The notes beneath the pieces are model-generated. The model was given only the letters and a program-made list of their open reading frames with translations, had not been told where the DNA came from and made no database searches. Shown in pieces: positions 1 through 4,625 of a stretch of 8,157 nt of DNA (the stretch's first letter is position 1; every line of letters begins with the position of its first letter). Source of the stretch: an uncultured Clostridia bacterium (GTDB taxonomy: Bacteria; Bacillota; Clostridia; Oscillospirales; Ruminococcaceae); contig CANRHA010000074.1 in NCBI GenBank assembly GCA_947630315.1, forward strand, positions 1 through 8,157. The letters are read 5' to 3'. A program made the translations under genes and the position numbers.

Positions 1-42
1 TCGCCCGGGCCCCTGAGAGCCGCAAAGGTAAGGGGAACCGCC

Positions 43-966
43 CTACAGCTGCACAGCTTTGTCCACCTTGGAGCCTTCGGCAGAAGTAAATTCCCCGGTG
101 TACTCCACCGTGCCGATGTTGCAGCCGTAGCCCAAGGTTATGTTTCTGCCGCGAACAGTTTCGGCGTCGGTGTATTCAAGGTAAATCTCGTCGCCCTCGA
201 TGGTGTTGCATTCAAGGTGGGGATATCCGTTGCCTTTTTCAAAGATCCTGCAAATGAATTTCAGACCTAAAGGGTTGTCGTCAGTTTCTGCCTGCCCGTG
301 CGAGTGTTTGGCCCTGTCTGCAACAACTTTCAGCGTTGTACAGCCTATCTCGCTGACGGATATATTCCCGGGCTTGATGACTATATCCTCGGCGTTCAAA
401 AGTCCATTTATCTCCGCGGAACCCGAAACGGTAGCCTTTTCACAGCTCACATCGCCGTCTATGGTTGTAGAACCGCCTACAAAGGCAGTATGGGCCTTTA
501 CGCTTCCGCCTATATCCGCCGTGCCGGTAGATTCAAGCTCCTCAGCGCTTACGTTTCCGCCTATGTCCCCGCTGCCGCTGAGAGTTACCTTACCTCTGCA
601 CATAACGTCTTCCGATATGTCTCCCGAACCGCTAACGCTTAGTTCGCCGCATTCAACGCTGCCGGAAATGTCGCCCGAGCCGCTTATCGATACCTTTCCG
701 CTGCATTTTAAGCTGCCCGATACGTCTCCGCTGCCGTATAAAGTGTAATTTTCGCAGGTGACGTCTCCTCCAATGTCTCCCGCGCCGGAAATTTTTATAT
801 TTCCTTCGCAAATAACGCTGCCCCTCACATCCCCCGCACCGGAAATTGTAAGGCTGAGACATCTTAAATTGCCTTCGATATCTCCCGAGCCGGCTATATT
901 GACCGATTCATAGATCGAGCCGTCAGGGGTAAAATCGCCCGAGCCGATAATATTGATTTTTGACAT
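43..966 (-). CDS. Bactofilin-like polymer-forming protein (YhbE-type beta-solenoid)
   Basis: Probable cytoplasmic polymer-forming scaffold of the bactofilin type; no signal peptide or membrane segment is visible. Residues counted from the upstream ATG at 972: about 8-195 form at least ten degenerate coils, most reading S-G-S/A-G-D-I/V. The Asp recurs at 13, 31, 48, 66, 83, 101, 118, 136 and 153, alternating 18 and 17 residues, as expected of a regular beta-helix. A Cys sits in the turn of six successive coils (38, 55, 73, 90, 108, 125). After a charged linker (about 218-232), residues 233-300 resemble the C-terminal part of YhbE/YhbF-type proteins (IEGDEIYLEYT, then a VRGRNITLGYGC segment). 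Two in-frame ATGs exist, at 972 and 966. GGAGG lies 1 nt before the first and 7 nt before the second, so 966 is preferred; 972 would overlap the previous stop as ATGA. Being paired with a yhbD-type gene supports the call. The molecular role in this organism is unknown. Confidence 0.82.
   Translation of the reverse strand: MSKINIIGSGDFTPDGSIYESVNIAGSGDIEGNLRCLSLTISGAGDVRGSVICEGNIKISGAGDIGGDVTCENYTLYGSGDVSGSLKCSGKVSISGSGDISGSVECGELSVSGSGDISEDVMCRGKVTLSGSGDIGGNVSAEELESTGTADIGGSVKAHTAFVGGSTTIDGDVSCEKATVSGSAEINGLLNAEDIVIKPGNISVSEIGCTTLKVVADRAKHSHGQAETDDNPLGLKFICRIFEKGNGYPHLECNTIEGDEIYLEYTDAETVRGRNITLGYGCNIGTVEYTGEFTSAEGSKVDKAVQL
388..951 (-). repeat. Degenerate 51/54-nt coding repeats (GSGD coils)
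   Basis: This part of the bactofilin gene encodes tandem 17/18-residue coils centred on a Gly-Ser/Ala-Gly-Asp core. At DNA level the copies are diverged but recognisable by recurring tctcccgagccg or tctccgctgccg blocks on the plus strand. The first eight coil intervals alternate strictly 18, 17, 18, 17. The last coils lose the Asp (TADI, STTI, SAEI), which suggests an old internal expansion followed by divergence at the C-terminal end of the array. Confidence 0.8.
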
Positions 967-968
967 AT

Positions 969-1370
969 TCATTCCTCCGTGCTGTTCAATTTTTCAAGAT
1001 CGGCCCGTATTTCGCCGATCAGACTCTGTTCCCTGCCTTTTGAGTAGATAATGACGTCGCTGATCTCTGACAAGTAAAACAACTTGTCGCCTGAATTTGT
1101 CACTATCCTTATCTTCGGCATTTCTTCCGTCTTCTTGCCAAGCTCCTTTTGGATCTCATTCAGCGAAAAACTGTCCTTTTTCGCCAGAATTTCCTCAACC
1201 CTGCGGCAGATAAGCTCGCGGTTGAAAAAAGTCTCCTGCCCTGTAAAGGTAGATTTCTTTACAAGCCATTCCTCCGGGATAAGCCCCATTCGCTTCCAGC
1301 GGTATAGGGTTCCGTAAGAGATCCCGTACATTTCAAGCAGCTCTTTTTTTGATATAAGGGCGTTGTTCAT
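969..1370 (-). CDS. yhbD: YhbD-family MerR-like DNA-binding protein (DUF4004)
   Basis: Small presumed transcription factor. Residues 7-32 (numbered from the upstream ATG) form a MerR-like helix-turn-helix with ISKKELLEMYGISYGTLYRW. It is followed by the family's hallmark wing region around 38-51 (KKSTFTGQETFF) and a second helical part to about 82. The remaining C-terminal 50 residues (VTNSGDKLFYLSEISDVIIY) may be a small sensor or oligomerisation part. In Bacillus subtilis yhbD precedes the bactofilin genes yhbE and yhbF, and the same order is seen here with 2-4 nt between genes. ATGs occur at 1376 and 1370; GGGGAGG abuts the first but is 7 nt from the second, so the second (protein beginning MNNALISKKE) is chosen. 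The promoter carries a 13-bp inverted repeat, which suggests autoregulation by this protein; that is inference. Family recognition is firm, the target and signal are unknown. Confidence 0.85.
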   Translation of the reverse strand: MNNALISKKELLEMYGISYGTLYRWKRMGLIPEEWLVKKSTFTGQETFFNRELICRRVEEILAKKDSFSLNEIQKELGKKTEEMPKIRIVTNSGDKLFYLSEISDVIIYSKGREQSLIGEIRADLEKLNSTEE

Positions 1371-1408
1371 CTGCATTCCTCCCCTATTGTTTAACCGAGT
1401 CCGGTCAG

Positions 1409-1450
1409 CGTAACAATGTTACAATCTGAGTGTAACATAACATTGTTACG
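1409..1450. promoter_or_regulatory. Perfect 13-bp inverted repeat, candidate operator of the yhbD operon
   Basis: CGTAACAATGTTA at 1409-1421 is mirrored exactly by TAACATTGTTACG at 1438-1450. Each arm plus its neighbouring base is itself nearly palindromic (GTAAC-N3-GTTAC for the left arm), and a further GTAAC lies between them at 1432-1436. Arm centres are 29 bp apart. One arm falls between the -35 and -10 boxes of the yhbD promoter and the other covers the presumed transcription start, the usual layout for repression. The likeliest binder is the MerR-like protein encoded just downstream, but no binding data exist. Confidence 0.6.
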
Positions 1451-1457
1451 TTGTCAA
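1429..1457 (-). promoter_or_regulatory. Sigma-A type promoter of the yhbD-bactofilin operon
   Basis: On the minus strand a consensus -35 box TTGACA (1457-1452) is followed after 17 nt by TACACT (1434-1429; 4 of 6 matches to TATAAT). Transcription would start near 1422, giving a leader of about 50 nt that ends in GGGGAGG before the yhbD start. The perfect -35 with a weak -10 and operator arms in and after the promoter suggests a promoter that is tightly controlled. Confidence 0.6.
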
Positions 1458-1480
1458 TACCTTTTACAAAAATTCCGAAA

Positions 1481-1509
1481 ATAAAAAAGCCGGTCATATC
1501 AACCGGCTT
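1481..1509 (-). terminator. Rho-independent terminator of the sigma/anti-sigma operon
   Basis: Read on the minus strand, AAGCCGGT, a 7-nt loop and ACCGGCTT form an 8-bp perfect stem, with the transcript running on into TTTTTT-A-TTTT. The hairpin begins 19 nt after the anti-sigma stop codon. It isolates this operon from the yhbD promoter downstream. Confidence 0.9.
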
Positions 1510-1528
1510 CTTTTGTTATGATGGAGGC

Positions 1529-2776
1529 TTATTTTTCCGTGGTCTTCGATTCAAGTATCTCCCCTGTTTTTGCGTCAATCTTGCAGTTGTAATCATAAAC
1601 GCCGTTTTCGTTTCCGGCTTCAAAGCTGATCGCATACGTCTCGCCTTCAAGGGTGATCTCAAATCCGTTGATCCTGTTTTCGGTTGCATTTGCGTCGCCG
1701 AGGGCGATCGCCTTAGCTTCGGCTTCGCTGATCATTCCCTCCGGGGCTTCGGTAGATACGGACGCCTTATCGGTATCGCTATCGTAAACCGAGCCGGAGA
1801 TAATCTCGCCGGTGTGCGCGTCTATCACATAAGCGTCAGACACCGTGCTGTTTACAAGGTCCGCGCTGCCGAGGTATACGTCCATGCCGTAGCCGTTGGG
1901 CTTTTCGGGTGTATCTGCCACGAATGTGACGTGCACCGTAATTCCGCTGTCAGGCTCGGGAACCGAACCTATGTCTTTATATATGAGCTTCTTTGCGTTA
2001 TAAAGTCCGTAGTATGATTCGTCCGCCTCGTGCAGATGGCGATTTTTTGTGCCCTTTATTTCGGTTACGGAGGCTTCGCTTACGCTGCCGGTTTTTCTGT
2101 CTACCTTGCAGCTGTAGGCGTACCCGCCGTGCTCGGCTACAACTTTATACCCGTCTTCGGTGTCTTCACAGCTCGAACTATATCTCCAGTCCTCACATGC
2201 CTGAGTGTTGAAAAGCCCGAACCAGTCGTTTGTGATGTCGAACGCGTCGGTCATTGTAACTTCAAAGTTTTCGGGAAGCTCTTTAGCCGGGGCTTCTTCG
2301 CCGCTTGATGCTCTTGAATACTCGAGCACAACGCCGGTCTTGCCGTCTACTTCCATCGAGTAGGCGTAGCCGCCCGCGGCGAAATCAACGTTATATACCG
2401 GCCTGAGGCCGCTCAGTCCGAGACTTATTTCCGATTCGCTGACGCTTTCAACGTTTGCCTTTCCGCCGACGATCAGCCCTACGAGTTCTTCCTTTTCGCC
2501 GCCGTCTGCGTGGCTTACCGCATATGAGGCCGCCGAGGCAAAAGCGTTTTCCCTGCCTATATTTCCCGAAAATACCGTAACTGCGGCGGCAGTAACGCCG
2601 AGTGCGCAAACCGTTACCGCTGCGGCTATGCCGACGGCCGCTATTTTCTTAACACTTCTTTTCATCTTTATGTCCTTTCTTTCGCTGATGGCCATATCTA
2701 TCCCCGCCATGACGGATTCCTTGACCCCGCCGGGTATTTCGATAAGGTCAACTGCGTTTTTCAGATATTCTTTCAT
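1529..2776 (-). CDS. Membrane anti-sigma factor with PepSY-like extracytoplasmic repeats
   Basis: Probable partner that holds the adjacent ECF sigma factor inactive at the membrane. Residues 1-42 form a short charged cytoplasmic segment. Residues 43-69 are one membrane helix (KIAAVGIAAAVTVCALGVTAAAV). The remaining roughly 345 residues would lie outside. That part holds repeated PepSY-like units ending in a V/I-D-x-K/H-T-G turn: YSMEVDGKTG at 139-148, YSCKVDRKTG at 221-230, YVIDAHTG at 316-323 and YNCKIDAKTG at 396-405. The last unit, 347-410, is the clearest PepSY match. Cys residues at 194, 203, 223 and 398 are in the outer part. The start overlaps the sigma stop as TGATG, with GGAG 8 nt upstream inside the sigma gene, so expression is translationally coupled. 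No zinc-type HxxxCxxC anti-sigma motif is present. Anti-sigma function rests on position and topology. Confidence 0.78.
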   Translation of the reverse strand: MKEYLKNAVDLIEIPGGVKESVMAGIDMAISERKDIKMKRSVKKIAAVGIAAAVTVCALGVTAAAVTVFSGNIGRENAFASAASYAVSHADGGEKEELVGLIVGGKANVESVSESEISLGLSGLRPVYNVDFAAGGYAYSMEVDGKTGVVLEYSRASSGEEAPAKELPENFEVTMTDAFDITNDWFGLFNTQACEDWRYSSSCEDTEDGYKVVAEHGGYAYSCKVDRKTGSVSEASVTEIKGTKNRHLHEADESYYGLYNAKKLIYKDIGSVPEPDSGITVHVTFVADTPEKPNGYGMDVYLGSADLVNSTVSDAYVIDAHTGEIISGSVYDSDTDKASVSTEAPEGMISEAEAKAIALGDANATENRINGFEITLEGETYAISFEAGNENGVYDYNCKIDAKTGEILESKTTEK

Positions 2777-3282
2777 CAGGAGTTCTCCTTTTTGATTTTA
2801 TCAACAGCGCGATAAAAAACGGTTTTGGCTGTTCCTACAGGAATTTTCAGCTCTTTAGCTATCTCGTTGAACGGCATGTCGTACAGATATTTCATGAGTA
2901 TCACGGTCTTTTCCCGCTCATCAAGGCTATTTAAAAGCCTGTCAAGAGTAGCCGAGGCTATGACCGCGTTTTCGGGCGATCCTGCGGTATCGCTCAGGAC
3001 GGCTTCTTCAAGGGGCTGTGTGCGCCGCGCGGATCTTATAAAGTTGAGCGCGCAGTTCATAGCCGTTTTTACCGCCCATGTCTTAAAGTACTCGGGGTTT
3101 CGCAGCTTTTTTACGCTCTTGAAGCATCTGTATGCCGTTTCCTGTACAATGTCCTTGGCGTCGTCGGGGTTTTTAACATAGATATACGCGACGCGGTAAA
3201 TTTCATCTGCTATTTCGGTGAAAATCTCCGCAAAGGCGTCCTTATCTCCGCCGACCGCTTTTGACATCAGCTCGCCATTCAA
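2776..3282 (-). CDS. ECF-subfamily RNA polymerase sigma factor (sigma-70 family)
   Basis: Alternative sigma factor that directs RNA polymerase to a small regulon, probably released by an envelope signal. At 168 residues it has normal ECF length. Region 2 spans about 10-83, with the DAKDIVQETAYRCFKSVKKL core-binding segment and the FKTWAVKTAMNCALNFIR -10 recognition part. Region 4 spans about 112-163, with helix-turn-helix MPFNEIAKELKIPVGTAKTVFYRA for the -35 element. Translation most likely begins at TTG (3282): GGAG lies 8 nt upstream, whereas the first in-frame ATG (Met6) is some 23 nt away and the nearby ATG at 3278 is out of frame. The rare start codon may keep the level low. It overlaps the anti-sigma gene by one base. 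The exact ECF group cannot be settled by eye. Confidence 0.92.
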   Translation of the reverse strand: MNGELMSKAVGGDKDAFAEIFTEIADEIYRVAYIYVKNPDDAKDIVQETAYRCFKSVKKLRNPEYFKTWAVKTAMNCALNFIRSARRTQPLEEAVLSDTAGSPENAVIASATLDRLLNSLDEREKTVILMKYLYDMPFNEIAKELKIPVGTAKTVFYRAVDKIKKENS

Positions 3283-3299
3283 ATTGATTTCTCCTTTTT

Positions 3300-3311
3300 T
3301 GTAACGTTACA
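3300..3311. promoter_or_regulatory. Perfect 12-bp palindrome TGTAACGTTACA upstream of the sigma gene
   Basis: The site lies between the candidate -10 element and the sigma ribosome-binding site and would cover about +1 to +12 of the transcript. Its TGTAAC half-sites match those of the yhbD operator, although here they abut and there they are separated by 3 nt. It may be a repressor site or part of a leader control. Function is inferred only from symmetry and position. Confidence 0.5.
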
Positions 3312-3318
3312 CTAATTA

Positions 3319-3345
3319 GACACCGCAGGCGCCGAAACGGCTTCA
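3319..3345 (-). promoter_or_regulatory. Candidate ECF-type (autoregulated) promoter of the sigma operon
   Basis: Minus strand TGAAGC (3345-3340), 17 nt, then TGTC (3322-3319) followed by TAATTAG. This fits the general ECF layout of a TGAAAC-like -35 and a CGTC-like -10, each with one mismatch. The overlapping TCTAAT could instead serve as a sigma-A -10 (5 of 6 matches), but no -35 box is found at 16-18 nt from it. Autoregulation by the encoded sigma factor is typical of such operons. Confidence 0.4.
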
Positions 3346-3346
3346 C

Positions 3347-3384
3347 AAAAAACAAAAAACGGCGAAGTTATTCACTGTCGCCGT
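3347..3384 (-). terminator. Rho-independent terminator overlapping the stop codon of the GH115 operon's last gene
   Basis: On the minus strand ACGGCGA (3384-3378) pairs with TCGCCGT (3365-3359), and the loop can add an AGT/ACT pairing beside one bulged C. A TTTTTTGTTTTTT tract follows. The stem contains the last codons and the TAA of the upstream gene. It separates the GH115 operon from the sigma operon. Confidence 0.8.
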
Positions 3385-4159
3385 AATAGTAAGGGTCAAA
3401 ATATCTGTTCAGCCGGTAGAGGTATCTGCGCCCATCGTTGGCATAGTGCTCTACGGCATGAAGATAGCTGAGAATATTCAGGGTCATGTTCGCAACGTTT
3501 ATCGGGATATTTGCCGCGCGGGCAAAGCTCTCGGAGGTAAACGACCTGTCAAGCCCCTCGGGGATAAATATAAGATAATCCGCCGGGTTGTCGAGTATAG
3601 CGGAATCGCCTATGTCAAAGGGTATGCGTTCAAGCCTTGTGGAGCGCTTTCTGCGGGCCTTTCCGGTTTTGGTGACTCCCCCGCCAGAAAGCTCGCGGTA
3701 CTCCTCAACGTCAAAGAGCATCAGCCTGACCGTAAGCTTGTGCCAATCCAAAAAATACTTGATCTTATAAAGCTCGGGTATGGCGTCGTACCAGTCGCCG
3801 ATGTGGCGGTAGCGCTGTTTTTTGACTACCTCCCCCGAATCGGCGTCGACATATAAAAGCTTTCTGATTCTCGGTATCGGGTGGACGACGGTGACGTCGT
3901 AGCCCTCGAGCAGGTAATATTCAAGCTTTTCGCGCAGAAGATTGAAGTTTCGCGTCTGTATCTCGGTAATGCTGGTGCCGTTGCAGATATCCGCCGTAAA
4001 GCGCCCGACTTTTACTTCGTGGCACTCCTTCATCGGCTCAAAGTAATTCTTTAAAAATACATGAAGATACTTTTCCGACAGCGTTCCGACGCCGTTGTCT
4101 TCATGAAGCTCATTCAGGGGCTTTGCGGTAAGCTCCACGAACCGCTGATAGTCAGTCAT
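3368..4159 (-). CDS. Unnamed protein with possible PD-(D/E)XK nuclease core and C-terminal winged-helix-like part
   Basis: I do not recognise a named family. The 263-residue protein has no signal peptide or membrane helix. Residues 27-40 form a helix with LSEKYLHVFLKNYF. Strands follow with VGRFTADI (Asp57) and SITEIQTRNF (Glu66, Gln68). Together with Glu29 this resembles the E...D...E-x-Q/K active-site order of PD-(D/E)XK nucleases such as the CoiA-like group. Residues 76-95 (LEYYLLEGYDVTVVHPIPR) would be the next helix and strand. A basic stretch KTGKARRKRSTRLER at 164-178 follows. Residues 205-250 look like a winged helix (FTSESFARAANIPINVANMT, then a RRYLYRLNR wing), which could bind DNA. 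The start is set by GGAG 7 nt upstream; it overlaps the preceding gene by 8 bp, so translation is probably coupled. Nuclease activity is inference from motif order; the missing Lys (Gln instead) leaves an inactive or non-nuclease role open. Confidence 0.6.
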   Translation of the reverse strand: MTDYQRFVELTAKPLNELHEDNGVGTLSEKYLHVFLKNYFEPMKECHEVKVGRFTADICNGTSITEIQTRNFNLLREKLEYYLLEGYDVTVVHPIPRIRKLLYVDADSGEVVKKQRYRHIGDWYDAIPELYKIKYFLDWHKLTVRLMLFDVEEYRELSGGGVTKTGKARRKRSTRLERIPFDIGDSAILDNPADYLIFIPEGLDRSFTSESFARAANIPINVANMTLNILSYLHAVEHYANDGRRYLYRLNRYFDPYYYGDSE

Positions 4160-4604
4160 AAGGGTGCTCCGCTATGTAGTCTTCAAGGATTTTTGCCGCA
4201 AGCATTATAAACTGAGGGCAGGGCCGGGTGCGGTAAAACTCCGCGGTCCTCGGCGGAGATTCGGGCTGAGAAGGCCCATCAAGCCCCAAAAGAGTGCGGC
4301 AGGAAATTGAGCCGGCCTCCGTCTGAAACTTCATGCAAAGGTCCTGTACAAGCCTGTAGTGGGCGGATTTAAGGGTGTGGTCGTTTATCTCGCTGTAGCC
4401 GTAAAGGGCGCTTGCAACCATTATCATTCCCGTTACCGCGCCGCAAGTTTCGCGCAATCTGCCCATTCCCCCGCCGAAGCCGCTTGAAAGCTTAAGCGCA
4501 ACATCCGTCTCCATGCCGAAAAGATCGCAAAAAGCGCAGAAAACCGCCTGCGAGCAGTTGCAGCCCTCGAGAAAAAGTTCATGAGCATACAGTTTGCGGT
4601 CCAT
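4152..4604 (-). CDS. C_GCAxxG_C_C family (cysteine-rich, probable redox/metal-binding) protein
   Basis: The 150-residue protein matches the family named for its cysteine pattern. FLEGCNCSQAVF carries Cys15 and Cys17. A glycine-rich segment SSGFGGGMGRLRETCGAVTG follows, with Cys54 in the CGAxxG part. Later single cysteines are Cys90 (QDLC), Cys102 (SCRTLLG) and Cys129 (RPCPQ); Cys23 and Cys26 are extra. Members are small, usually cytoplasmic, and are thought to bind a metal or take part in redox chemistry; no reaction is established, and none can be read from the sequence. GGAGG lies 7 nt before ATG and the gene starts 21 nt after the GH115 stop, with no terminator between, so it is co-transcribed. 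A link to glucuronoxylan use is not obvious, and it may simply be a housekeeping passenger. Confidence 0.88.
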   Translation of the reverse strand: MDRKLYAHELFLEGCNCSQAVFCAFCDLFGMETDVALKLSSGFGGGMGRLRETCGAVTGMIMVASALYGYSEINDHTLKSAHYRLVQDLCMKFQTEAGSISCRTLLGLDGPSQPESPPRTAEFYRTRPCPQFIMLAAKILEDYIAEHPYD

Positions 4605-4625
4605 TTTATATCCTCCGTTATGATT

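Noticed and set aside
1..42. A second bactofilin gene (YhbF-like) or a terminator after the bactofilin stop
   Set aside because: Only 42 bases remain, with no start codon, ribosome-binding site or clear hairpin with a T tract, so nothing can be supported.
200..748. Long plus-strand open frames across the bactofilin gene
   Set aside because: They are the antisense of a strongly repetitive Gly-rich coding region; their proteins match no family and they lack ribosome-binding sites. The minus-strand frame has clear family features.
388..951. GSGD repeats read as a head-GIN (DUF2807) auto-transporter-like domain
   Set aside because: The short repeat motif is similar, but there is no signal peptide, the 17/18 period and the YhbE-like C-terminal part fit a bactofilin-type protein, and the gene follows a yhbD homologue.
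1451..2308. Plus-strand open frames antisense to the anti-sigma gene
   Set aside because: They begin inside the promoter/terminator gap or within the gene and give low-complexity products without recognisable domains, while the minus-strand frame is coupled to the sigma gene.
3276..3278. ATG near the sigma gene start as its initiation codon
   Set aside because: It is out of frame and meets a TGA after two codons. The TTG at 3282 has a GGAG at 8 nt.
3300..3305. Minus-strand TGTAAC just upstream of the sigma gene read as an ECF -35 box
   Set aside because: It lies about 20-25 nt before the TTG start and next to the ribosome-binding site, leaving no room for a -10 and leader. It is better seen as half of a palindrome.
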